13,473 nucleotides of DNA from a bacterium UBP12_UBA5184. Its GTDB lineage: Bacteria; Vulcanimicrobiota; Vulcanimicrobiia; Vulcanimicrobiales; Vulcanimicrobiaceae. Below, in pieces: positions 1 to 6,464 of the stretch. The position numbers and the translations under genes were made by a program. The notes beneath the pieces were generated by a model that was not told where the DNA came from, made no database searches, and saw only the letters and a program-made list of their open reading frames with translations. Within the stretch, counting starts at the first letter, position 1. The number at the start of each line of letters is the position of its first letter. The DNA is taken from contig DHWK01000107.1 in assembly GCA_002413145.1 (NCBI GenBank), forward strand, positions 334 to 13,806, read 5' to 3'.

Positions 1-17
1 ATGTGTATAAGAGACAG
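1..17. other. Tn5/Nextera mosaic-end adapter remnant
   Basis: The first 17 bases, ATGTGTATAAGAGACAG, are identical to the 3' 17 bases of the 19-bp Tn5 mosaic end used in transposase-based (Nextera) sequencing libraries. This is library adapter, not genome. It marks the physical end of a sequenced fragment, so any open frame running through it at this edge is artificial. Seen directly in the sequence; the identity of the adapter is established knowledge. Confidence 0.97.
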
Positions 18-530
18 GGTGATCAGACGGTGCAGGGGAATCAGCCCGTCATCGATGAGCGCGATCGCGCGCTCGACGTCCTGCGGCGAGCGTCGCAAAT
101 AGGCCTGGATCACCGGGCCGACGTTGCGCCGGCTCGCAAAGACGCGCTCGAAGACGTCGAGCGTCGTCTGCGTTACGGCCGAGCCTTCCATATCGATGCG
201 GACGAAGGGATCGTTCAAAGCCGCGGCGCGTTCCACGATGTCGGTCAAAAAGGTCGTGCAGCGTTCGACCCCGAGCGTTAGGCCGAGCGCCGTCAATTTC
301 ACCGAGACGTTGCTTCCGGCGCCGGCTCTCTCGATCGCGCCGAGCATCTCAAGGTAGACGTCGCGGATGTGACGAGCCTCTTTCCAGTCGGTGACGTCCT
401 CACCCAAGAAATCGAGGGTCGCGGTCATCCCGCGCGCGTTGAGCGCCCGCACGACCTCGAGCGCCGACTCGATCGTCTCGCCGGCGACGAACCGCTTCGC
501 CAGAAAGAAGAAGCGGCTTTGGAAGCTCAC
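18..530 (-). CDS. Proline dehydrogenase, N-terminal part, truncated by contig end
   Basis: FAD-dependent proline dehydrogenase oxidises L-proline to 1-pyrroline-5-carboxylate and passes electrons to the quinone pool. The GTG start at 530 follows the stop of the upstream permease by one base, with AGGAG about 11 bases upstream. 171 codons precede the adapter. Family motifs are in order: FVAGE (residues 14-18), NVSVKLTALGL (74-84, with the conserved Lys78), VRIDMEGS (110-117) and VIQAYLRRS (about 141-149). The complete paralogue at 8516-9448 has the same motifs (FVAGE, ALKLTHLGL, IRIDMEES, VLQAYLYRT). There, RLVKGAY follows QAYL after 17 residues. Here, residues 158-171 (LIDDGLIPLHRLIT) appear instead, which is not proline dehydrogenase-like, so about the last 40-55 bases before the adapter are suspect. 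Family assignment is secure; the 3' end is missing. Confidence 0.88.
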
Positions 531-531
531 G

Positions 532-1287
532 CTAGGCGAGTCTCCTGCGCAGCAGCCAGACCGAACCGACCGCGACCCATGTCAGTACGAAAAACGCCTC
601 GGCCAGCGCCAGCGCCCGCGTCACGCCGTCGGCAGAGAGTGCGACGTACAGTTCGATCGGCAGCGAGGCCGGATGGTAGGCGACCACCGACGTCGCCCCA
701 TATTCCCCTAAGGCGCGCAGCCACGCAAGCAAGATGCCGGCGACGATTCCCGGCGCCGCCAGCGGAAGCGCGACCCGTAAAAAGATGCGCGCGGGCGAGG
801 CGCCGAGCGTGCGCGCGGCTTCTTCGTAGGTTGGATCGATTTCGCTGAACGCCGCCGTCGCCGCGATCGCGACGAGCGAGCCCGCTACGAAGAACTCGCT
901 GATCGCCACGCCCGCAAATGTATCGACGACGCCGACGCCGTGACCCGAGAGCCACGCCCCGATTGGACGCCGCGCGCCGAATACGCCGAGCAGCAGAATC
1001 CCCGAAGCGATTGGCGGGAGCGCGAGCGGGAGCGCAAGCAAGAACAAGAAAACGGTGCGCCACGTTTGCGTTGCGCGCGACAACGCGTACGCCGCCGGTA
1101 CACCCAAGAGGCTCGCCACGCCGACGGCCGCGAGCGACGCGAAAAGCGAGACGCGCATCGCGTCGAGCGTCTGCTTCGCGCTAAGCGCAGTTGCGATTTC
1201 CCGAGGCGGGACGGCGAGCAGTAAATTCACGACGGGAGCCAGGAAAAGGACGAGTAGAACCAAGAGTGCGGCGCGCATCGGCGTCAT
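532..1287 (-). CDS. ABC transporter permease, molybdate/sulfate (ModB-like) type
   Basis: Inner-membrane permease of 251 aa, a normal length for the ModB/TupB/CysT group that imports oxyanions such as molybdate, tungstate or sulfate. Hydrophobic helices occur at about 5-26, 46-70, 79-102, 120-146, 175-192 and 228-246. The cytoplasmic EAA loop that docks the ATPase is at about 155-183 (EEAARTLGASPARIF, then LPLAAPGI). It is followed by RALGEYGATSVVAY, which corresponds to the ARALGEFGAT segment of ModB. The ATG at 1287 has no clear Shine-Dalgarno sequence; a second Met lies at codon 4. Neither a binding protein nor an ATPase gene is next to it: the upstream neighbour is divergent and the downstream one is proline dehydrogenase. 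The substrate within the oxyanion group cannot be told from this sequence. Confidence 0.85.
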   Translation of the reverse strand: MTPMRAALLVLLVLFLAPVVNLLLAVPPREIATALSAKQTLDAMRVSLFASLAAVGVASLLGVPAAYALSRATQTWRTVFLFLLALPLALPPIASGILLLGVFGARRPIGAWLSGHGVGVVDTFAGVAISEFFVAGSLVAIAATAAFSEIDPTYEEAARTLGASPARIFLRVALPLAAPGIVAGILLAWLRALGEYGATSVVAYHPASLPIELYVALSADGVTRALALAEAFFVLTWVAVGSVWLLRRRLA

Positions 1288-1364
1288 TTGAGCGCTCTGC
1301 GAGGCTCGCGCCGCCCATCCCTACAGAAACTTAACCGACCCCGCGTCTCGTTGCCGAGGCGGCG

Positions 1365-1811
1365 TTGACCAGAAACGCCGAAACCCTTTGGGTGGAACCA
1401 CTGGCCGCCGGTATACCGGCGCTCAAACGGGTTTTGGTCGCCGACGACGATGCTGCGGTTTGTTCGCTCTTGGCGCTGGTGCTTCGTCCGGTGGCAGAGG
1501 TCACGACCGTGCACGATGCCGAGAGCGCCCTCGCGCTACTCGCCCACGAAGCGCCCTTCGACGTCATCATCTCCGATTTTATGCTGCCGGGGATTACCGG
1601 ACTCGAGTTCGTCAAGCGCGTTCGGGCGACCGAAGCGAGCTTGCAAAAGACGCCGATTTTGATCATCAGCGGTCACGACCGCTCTTCGGTCGACGTACGC
1701 GCGCGCGAGGCCGGCGCCGACGCCTTCCTCAATAAGCCGTTCACGCTCGCACAACTGCGCGGAACCGTCGGCTTTCTGCTGGGCGGCCCGGTCACCACGA
1801 TCAGCGCCTAA
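1365..1811 (+). CDS. Single-domain response regulator (CheY-like receiver)
   Basis: Stand-alone receiver domain of 148 aa with no output domain. All catalytic positions are visible: acidic pocket DDD at 27-29, phospho-acceptor Asp71 in IISDFMLPG, Ser102 in ILIISGHD, and Lys124 in LNKPF. It would be phosphorylated by a histidine kinase not in this window and act through protein contacts. The start is uncertain. TTG at 1365 has GAGG about 5 bases upstream and is used here, but it adds about 20 residues before the first strand (RVLVADDD). GTG at 1392 is an alternative. A perfect 16-base palindrome at 1406-1421 lies in this extension. It is divergent from the permease at 532-1287, 77 bases apart. 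Confidence 0.9.
   Translation: MTRNAETLWVEPLAAGIPALKRVLVADDDAAVCSLLALVLRPVAEVTTVHDAESALALLAHEAPFDVIISDFMLPGITGLEFVKRVRATEASLQKTPILIISGHDRSSVDVRAREAGADAFLNKPFTLAQLRGTVGFLLGGPVTTISA
1406..1421. repeat. Perfect 16-base palindrome near the 5' end of the response regulator
   Basis: CGCCGGTATACCGGCG is its own reverse complement. It falls in the N-terminal extension of the response regulator, before the receiver fold starts, so it could be an operator if the true translation start is downstream. It could equally be coincidental coding sequence (codons for A-G-I-P-A). Confidence 0.6.
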
Positions 1812-1861
1812 GCTTTCTCCGAGCCCGGGATTCTTGCGGCATCCCACAGTAGTTGCGGCGA

Positions 1862-2419
1862 ATGCTTCTCGCCGCGTTGCGCGTCGCGCTCGTCGCCGGT
1901 TCCCTCGCGCTCGACGTCTTCGCCGTCTGCGTCGGCGTCGGAATGCGCGGTCAGACTTCCGGCAGGATTCGCATCGGTTTGGCCTTCGCGACGGCCGAGG
2001 TGACGATGAACCTGATCGGCGCCGGACTCGGGACGCTGACCGGCAAGCTGCTCGGCGAGGTCGCGGGGTACCTCGGCTTCGCGGCGCTGGTCGGGATCGG
2101 CGTTTATATGGTCGTCGAAACGCTGCGTGAAGCCAAGGAGCATTTCGACCTCTCGCGCGGTTACGGGTTGTTCGTCGCCTCGTTGTCGCTCAGCCTCGAC
2201 TCACTCGGCATCGGATTCTCGATCGTCTACATCGGAGTACCGCTGGTCGTAACCTTGCTGGTGATCGCGTGCGTCTCGATCGCGGCGACGGCGCTGGGGC
2301 TGAAGCTGGGCAGCGTCCTCGGAGCGAAGGCGGAAGAGCGCGCGGGAATCTTCGGTGGTATGGCGTTGATCGTCACCGGCCTGCTGTTCGCCGGGCTGAA
2401 ATACTTCAACGTCGGATGA
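1862..2419 (+). CDS. mntP: Manganese efflux pump MntP family
   Basis: Small inner-membrane exporter that removes excess Mn2+ from the cytoplasm (MntP, formerly DUF204/YebN). 185 aa from the ATG at 1862; E. coli MntP is 188 aa. Two homologous halves are visible. The first has a helix with ALDVFA (Asp18) then FATAEVTMNLIGAGLG, matching SMDAFA and FGAVETLTPLIG in E. coli. The second has SLSLDSLGIGFS (Asp113), matching ATSLDAMAVGVG, then GAKAEERAGIFGG before the last helix. About six membrane segments. A TTG at 1853 is a possible earlier start; neither start has a good Shine-Dalgarno sequence. Its stop overlaps the next gene's start (ATGA), so the two are translationally coupled. Only about 50 bases separate it from the response regulator, leaving no room for a yybP-ykoY Mn riboswitch. 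Confidence 0.85.
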   Translation: MLLAALRVALVAGSLALDVFAVCVGVGMRGQTSGRIRIGLAFATAEVTMNLIGAGLGTLTGKLLGEVAGYLGFAALVGIGVYMVVETLREAKEHFDLSRGYGLFVASLSLSLDSLGIGFSIVYIGVPLVVTLLVIACVSIAATALGLKLGSVLGAKAEERAGIFGGMALIVTGLLFAGLKYFNVG

Positions 2420-3756
2420 CGCCGCTCGGCCGCGTTTGGTTCGTAACCGCGGCCTACGCGACGCTCTATTTCGTGCTCGGCGCCGATCGTTACCTGACGT
2501 ATCGTTCGGGCGCCGATCTGGGTTTGTTCACGCAGAGCATCGCGAGCGTTTTTCACGGCTTCACGAATACGGTGGAAGGCGGCAGCCACTTCACCTTCCA
2601 TTTTTCGCCGATCTTGTACCTCTGCGCGCCGTTGCTGCTCGCGACGCACTCGCCGCGGGCGCTGGTCGCGATCCAGGCAGCCGCCGGCGCGCTCGCCATC
2701 CCGCCGCTGTATCTGCTTGCGAAGCGCCGTTTGCCCGAACGCGTCGCCCTCGGGATCGCGCTGGTCGGCGCGCTCTATCCACCGCTGGCCGGCGTCACGT
2801 TCACCGATTTCCACGAACTTGGGTTTGCGACCGCAGCGACGTTGTGGCTGCTCTGGGCGGTCGACGGACGGCGCTTCGGCTGGGCCGCGCTTTTCGTCGC
2901 CGTCGTGCTCGCGATTAAAGAGGATCAGGGACTCATCCTCGCGTTCGGCGCGCTCTTCGGCATCGTCTATTTTTGGCGCCGTCGCGAGCCGGCCGGCATC
3001 GCGTTCAGCGCCGGCGCCGGGATCGCCGCGCTCGCCACGTTCGCGCTCTATTTCGGCGTCGTGCGCCCGCTCGCGGGCGCGCACGACGCGTGGCACCCGC
3101 TGCATTTCTACGTGTGGAGTTCGGTCGTCGATCCGCGCGGCACGGCGGCCTGGTGGTCGATCGGCCGGCCGGCGTATTTTCTGGAAGCGCTCGTCCCGTT
3201 GACGTTCGCGGCGCTCGCGACGCCGGCTTTTCTGCTCGCACTCCCGGGGTTTGCGGAATGTCTGCTCTCGCACGAGTCGCTGACGTACACGATGGGGCAG
3301 CATTATGCGGCCGTGTGGATTCCCTACGTGCTCGGCGCATACGTCTTCGGTATCGAGCGCCTCCACGATCGAAAGCCGCGTTTGGCGTTCAACCTCGTGC
3401 GCGCGTCGATGCTCTTGTGCCTCGCGATCCTGGCGTTCGCGAGTCCAACCCACTGGGGCCATTTCCTCGGCCCGCGAATCGCGCACGACGCCGCGCTCGA
3501 GCGCGTGCTCGCGAAGCTTCCGCCGGACCTCGAGGTCGGGACGCACGACGAGATCTACGCGCACCTCGGCTTCGATCCCAACGCCTCGCTCGGCCTCAAA
3601 CGCAATCCGCGCTTCGCGCTGTTCGACCGCAGCTATTACTCGGCGTGGTGGGTCGCCGACATCCGTCCGGTGCTGCTCGCAGGACTTCGAACCGGACGCT
3701 ATCGTTTGGTGTCGAGCGACGACGGCATCGACCTGTTCGAGCGCGTCGCCCGATGA
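2416..3756 (+). CDS. DUF2079-family polytopic membrane protein
   Basis: Polytopic membrane protein of 446 aa that matches the DUF2079 family, whose function is unknown. Visible family features are GADLGLFTQS (32-41) after the first helix, FHFSP (61-65) opening a helix, TDFHELG (130-136) and AIKEDQGL (166-173), with charged residues at helix ends. There are about nine to ten hydrophobic segments, then a soluble C-terminal part of about 90 residues (from about 355). The layout recalls integral-membrane glycosyltransferases of the GT-C type, but no donor or acceptor can be named. ATG at 2416 overlaps the mntP stop by 4 bases, and this gene's own stop overlaps the next ATG by 4 bases. A frame open further upstream runs inside mntP and is not used. 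Family fairly sure; function not. Confidence 0.82.
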   Translation: MTPLGRVWFVTAAYATLYFVLGADRYLTYRSGADLGLFTQSIASVFHGFTNTVEGGSHFTFHFSPILYLCAPLLLATHSPRALVAIQAAAGALAIPPLYLLAKRRLPERVALGIALVGALYPPLAGVTFTDFHELGFATAATLWLLWAVDGRRFGWAALFVAVVLAIKEDQGLILAFGALFGIVYFWRRREPAGIAFSAGAGIAALATFALYFGVVRPLAGAHDAWHPLHFYVWSSVVDPRGTAAWWSIGRPAYFLEALVPLTFAALATPAFLLALPGFAECLLSHESLTYTMGQHYAAVWIPYVLGAYVFGIERLHDRKPRLAFNLVRASMLLCLAILAFASPTHWGHFLGPRIAHDAALERVLAKLPPDLEVGTHDEIYAHLGFDPNASLGLKRNPRFALFDRSYYSAWWVADIRPVLLAGLRTGRYRLVSSDDGIDLFERVAR

Positions 3757-4649
3757 ACGCCGGGGCGCGGCTGCTGGAGCTGGCGCGCACCTCGGGGGCG
3801 CAGTCGATCGCCGTCGTCGGGACGAGCAAGAACGCGGGCAAGTCGGCCGACGTCGCCGCAATCTGCGCGGCGCTTCGGCAAGAAGGGACCCTCTTCGGAC
3901 TCTGTTCGGCGGGCCGCGACGGTGAGACGTACGACGTCATCGACGGCGGACCGAAGCCGCGTTTCTTCCTTTACGCGCGGACGTTGCTGGCGACGGCGGA
4001 GGTGCTGCTGGGCGCCGGCGCGGCGCTCGAGATTGTCGAGGAGACCGGCGAGCGCGGCGCGCTCGGCCCGATCGTCGTCGCCCGCGTGAGCGGCGCCGGC
4101 TACTTCGAAATCGCCGGGCCGTCCAGCGCGCGCGCCCTCGACCGCATCGCACGATCGCTGGCGCGCCGCGCCGAGTTCGTCGTCATCGACGGCGCCATCG
4201 ATCGATTGGCGGCGCTGCGCGAACGCGGCGACGCGATCGTGGTCGCCGTCGGCGCGACGGCGCCGACGCAAAGCGCGGCGGTCGACGAGATCCGCGCGCT
4301 CGTCGAACGACTGCGCCTCCCCGAGCCGGAGGCAGATCGGGCGGCGTTGCGCATCGAGGGAGGGCTGACGGCGACGCACGCCGAGCGTCTGGCACGCGAA
4401 GGCGAACGGCGCCAAGTCGTCGTCGGCGATCCGACGCAGATCGCGTTCGGCGGCAAGACGTTTCTCTCGCTTGCGTCCCGGCTCGTCCTGCGCTGCGAGC
4501 GGCCGTTGAAACCCGTCGCCTGTACCGTCGCGCCGAGCGGCCCCGAAGGGCGCTACGACGCGAAAGGTTTTTTGCGCGCGGTGGCAGCCGCGACGGGCTT
4601 GCCGACGTTCGACGTTTTTGCGGGCGAAGAGATTACTTCTGCGGGCTGA
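3753..4649 (+). CDS. kamB: KamB-like P-loop protein (putative aminomutase reactivase subunit)
   Basis: Soluble protein of 298 aa starting at an ATG that overlaps the upstream stop. The N-terminus has a BioD/SIMIBI-style P-loop, VVGTSKNAGKS (about 21-31). It then has SAGRDGETYDVI (52-63), a KP-containing segment (68-69), VVARVSGAGYFEIAGP (108-123) and VVIDGAIDR (143-151). From memory this order (GRDGE, KP, a strand ending IAGP, IDGAIDR) is the pattern of KamB. KamB is encoded with the MutS-like ATPase KamC in lysine 5,6-aminomutase clusters and is thought to restore inactivated B12-dependent aminomutase. No aminomutase or KamC is in this window, but a Kce-family gene starts 914 bases downstream. 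The assignment rests on motif recall, not on a search; a generic nucleotide-binding protein is the alternative. Its last 17 bases overlap the convergent cytochrome gene. Confidence 0.6.
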   Translation: MNAGARLLELARTSGAQSIAVVGTSKNAGKSADVAAICAALRQEGTLFGLCSAGRDGETYDVIDGGPKPRFFLYARTLLATAEVLLGAGAALEIVEETGERGALGPIVVARVSGAGYFEIAGPSSARALDRIARSLARRAEFVVIDGAIDRLAALRERGDAIVVAVGATAPTQSAAVDEIRALVERLRLPEPEADRAALRIEGGLTATHAERLAREGERRQVVVGDPTQIAFGGKTFLSLASRLVLRCERPLKPVACTVAPSGPEGRYDAKGFLRAVAAATGLPTFDVFAGEEITSAG

Positions 4650-5520
4650 CCGGGGGGACGCTGCGCAGGAACGCGTAGAGGGCGTTGAACTCGTCGTCGC
4701 TCATGAGCGCGAGGCTGCGCCAGGGCATGAACGAGTCGAGCACGTGTCCGCTCGGGTCGCGGCCCGTCTTGATCGTCAGTTTGAAGTCATCCAAGGTCCA
4801 CGATCCGATCGCACCCGGCGTGATGTTGGCCGCTGCCGGAACGTCATGCGGGCCTGCGTAGTGGCCGCCGGCCAAGTTCGGGCCGTGACAATCGAAGCAG
4901 GCGGCGATGTGCGCGAGGTACCGTCCATACGCGACGTCGACGGCCGGCGCTTGCGCCGCGGGATGCGATGCGGTGTGATCGACCTTGTCGGCGGCAAAGG
5001 GAAGCGCGCCGAGGGCGATCAGGACGTGGCCGACGGGTCCGATTCGGCGTAGCTCGGTCGCATTTGCGATCGGCGGGCTGCCGCGCACGAACGCGATGAC
5101 GTCGCGCAAGTCTTGGTCGCTCATGAACTGATATGCCGTCGCAGGCATGATCATGAGCTTGCTGCCGTCGGGCCGGATGCCGTGGCGAATCGCGCGCTCG
5201 TAGTCGACGTCGCTGTACCGCTCGCCGACGCCGCCCGAACCCTTGGTGAGATTCGAAGCGTACAGAATCGCCATCGCAGGAGCGACGATGAGCGGGCCGC
5301 CGGCCAGATTCTGCCCGTGACAATTGGTGCAGCCCGAGATGCTGCCGGCGATGTGCGCGCCGCGCGCCGGGTCGCCGCCGTCGGCGCTAAAGGCGATCGC
5401 CGGAAGTTGCACGCGCGCCCCGATGATCTGCTCGGCCCGGAACCAGACGACTCCAGCCGCAACGAGCGCGACGAATACCAGCGTCAGGAGGATCGCGAAG
5501 AGGCCTTTTAAGAGACGCAT
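4633..5520 (-). CDS. Membrane-anchored diheme cytochrome c
   Basis: 295-aa protein with an N-terminal membrane anchor (hydrophobic about 5-26) and two class-I cytochrome c domains outside the cytoplasm. Covalent heme sites are CTNCH at 64-68 and CFDCH at 208-212. Likely axial methionines are Met125 (in IMPATAY) and Met265 (in SFMPWRS); each is followed by the helix pattern MSDxDL/MSDDEF that closes such domains. This layout resembles electron-transfer subunits of membrane dehydrogenases and nitrate- or alcohol-oxidising chains; the partner is not visible. The ATG at 5520 gives a proper signal anchor; the frame stays open further upstream but would cover the divergent gene. It converges on and overlaps the KamB-like gene by 17 bases and is divergent from the BKACE gene across 42 bases. 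Confidence 0.9.
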   Translation of the reverse strand: MRLLKGLFAILLTLVFVALVAAGVVWFRAEQIIGARVQLPAIAFSADGGDPARGAHIAGSISGCTNCHGQNLAGGPLIVAPAMAILYASNLTKGSGGVGERYSDVDYERAIRHGIRPDGSKLMIMPATAYQFMSDQDLRDVIAFVRGSPPIANATELRRIGPVGHVLIALGALPFAADKVDHTASHPAAQAPAVDVAYGRYLAHIAACFDCHGPNLAGGHYAGPHDVPAAANITPGAIGSWTLDDFKLTIKTGRDPSGHVLDSFMPWRSLALMSDDEFNALYAFLRSVPPVSPQK

Positions 5521-5543
5521 GCGCGCAGGTTCGCCCCTGGCTC

Positions 5544-5560
5544 GCCGGAACGCTTCCGGC
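5544..5560. promoter_or_regulatory. Inverted repeat in the 42-base divergent intergenic region
   Basis: GCCGGAA-CGC-TTCCGGC is a perfect 7-base inverted repeat. It lies between the divergent start codons of the cytochrome gene (5520) and the BKACE gene (5563), 2 bases before the latter's ATG. Both promoters must lie in or overlap this short gap or the coding starts, so a symmetrical operator is plausible; a small hairpin in the BKACE leader is the other reading. No -10/-35 elements are convincing. Confidence 0.45.
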
Positions 5561-5562
5561 CA

Positions 5563-6384
5563 ATGCAACCACTGATCGTTACCGTCGCAGCCGTCGGCGC
5601 GGAGCTGCGCCCCGAGCAGACGCCGCATCTGCCGGTAACACCGCGACAACTCGGCGAGGCGGCGGCGCGCTGCCAAGCGGTAGGCGCCTCGATCATCCAC
5701 GTCCATTGTCGCAACGACGACGGAACGAACACGAGCGACGTCGAGCGGTTCGCGCAAGCGCTCGCAGCGATCCGCGCGCAGAGCGAGTTGATCGTGCAGT
5801 TCACGACCGGCGGCGCGATCGGGATGACGCTCGAAGAACGAGCCGCGCCGTTGCGCCTTCGTCCCGAGATGGCGACGCTGACCTGCGGTACGGTGAACTT
5901 CGGCGACGAGATCTTTGAAAATTCATTTCCAATCATGCGCGCTCTCGCGCGCGAGATGCAGAAATTCGGCGTCGTCCCCGAGCTCGAAATCTTCGATGCC
6001 GGACAGCTCGACAATGCGAAGCGCCTCGCGCGGGAGGGCCTCATCCAGTTTCCGTCCCACGTCGATTTCGTCTTGGGCGTTCCGGGTGGTCTCGCGGCGG
6101 AGGTTCGCAATTTGACGCACCTCGTCGACGCGCTCCCGCCCGGCTGCACCTGGTCGGTCGCCGGGATCGGACGCGCCCAACTTGCGATGACCCTCGCGGC
6201 GCTCGCGCTGGGCGGCCACGTCCGGGTTGGGCTCGAGGACAACATCTACTATGCGAAGGGCCGGCTCGCGTCCAACGACGAGCTGGTGGCGCGCGTTGCG
6301 CGTTTGGCGGGCGAGTTGGGTCGTCCGCTCGCAACGCCGTCCGAGGCGCGCGCGCTTCTGGGCCTCACGGTTTCTCAAAAATAA
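5563..6384 (+). CDS. Beta-keto acid cleavage enzyme (BKACE/Kce family)
   Basis: 273-aa Zn-dependent TIM-barrel enzyme of the BKACE family (DUF849). Family members condense a beta-keto acid with acetyl-CoA, releasing acetoacetate and a new CoA ester; the founding member, Kce, cleaves 3-keto-5-aminohexanoate in lysine fermentation. Residues expected at the Zn site are present: His46 and His48 in IIHVHCRNDDG, and Glu225 in RVGLEDN, as are the catalytic-region features Glu14 (GAELRPEQTPHLP), TTGG (81-84) and PELEIFD (139-145). Length is the family norm. The ATG at 5563 has no Shine-Dalgarno sequence, so a leaderless transcript is possible. The family is promiscuous, so the real substrate is open. 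The nearby KamB-like gene makes a lysine-derived substrate attractive but unproven. Confidence 0.92.
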   Translation: MQPLIVTVAAVGAELRPEQTPHLPVTPRQLGEAAARCQAVGASIIHVHCRNDDGTNTSDVERFAQALAAIRAQSELIVQFTTGGAIGMTLEERAAPLRLRPEMATLTCGTVNFGDEIFENSFPIMRALAREMQKFGVVPELEIFDAGQLDNAKRLAREGLIQFPSHVDFVLGVPGGLAAEVRNLTHLVDALPPGCTWSVAGIGRAQLAMTLAALALGGHVRVGLEDNIYYAKGRLASNDELVARVARLAGELGRPLATPSEARALLGLTVSQK

Positions 6385-6394
6385 CTCAAAAGCG

Positions 6395-6417
6395 GCGAGC
6401 GACCAGGAATCGCTCGC
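6395..6417 (+). terminator. Hairpin after the BKACE gene
   Basis: GCGAGCGA, a 7-base loop (CCAGGAA) and TCGCTCGC form a perfect 8-base stem starting 10 bases after the BKACE stop. No U-tract follows, so it is a weak intrinsic terminator candidate, or a processing/stability hairpin, separating the BKACE gene from the dppB-like gene. Confidence 0.4.
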
Positions 6418-6450
6418 GGCGCCCGTTAACGGCTGCTGCCGAACCGGCCC

Positions 6451-6456
6451 GGAGGG
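6451..6456 (+). promoter_or_regulatory. Shine-Dalgarno GGAGGG that points to a CTG start for the DppB-like gene
   Basis: GGAGGG sits 8 bases before CTG at 6465 but 20 bases before the nearest GTG (6477). The spacing is ideal for the CTG and unsuitable for the GTG. This is the strongest Shine-Dalgarno match in the 92-base gap after the BKACE gene. Confidence 0.6.
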
Positions 6457-6464
6457 CGAGTAGA

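Noticed and set aside
1812..1861. Possible yybP-ykoY manganese riboswitch ahead of mntP
   Set aside because: The gap is only about 50 bases and lacks the expected paired domains.
2973..3752. N-terminal extension of the KamB-like frame into the DUF2079 gene
   Set aside because: The residues are Arg/Ala-rich noise in a shifted frame. The ATG at 3753 with ATGA overlap and a P-loop about 20 residues later is the natural start.
2227..3861. Long open frame on the minus strand (544 codons)
   Set aside because: It lies antisense to mntP, the DUF2079 gene and the start of the kamB-like gene. Its product is Arg/Glu-rich with no recognisable fold, a typical mirror of high-GC coding DNA.
5521..5757. 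N-terminal extension of the cytochrome c frame
   Set aside because: It would overlap the divergent BKACE gene and place the signal anchor internally. The Met at 5520 directly precedes the hydrophobic anchor.
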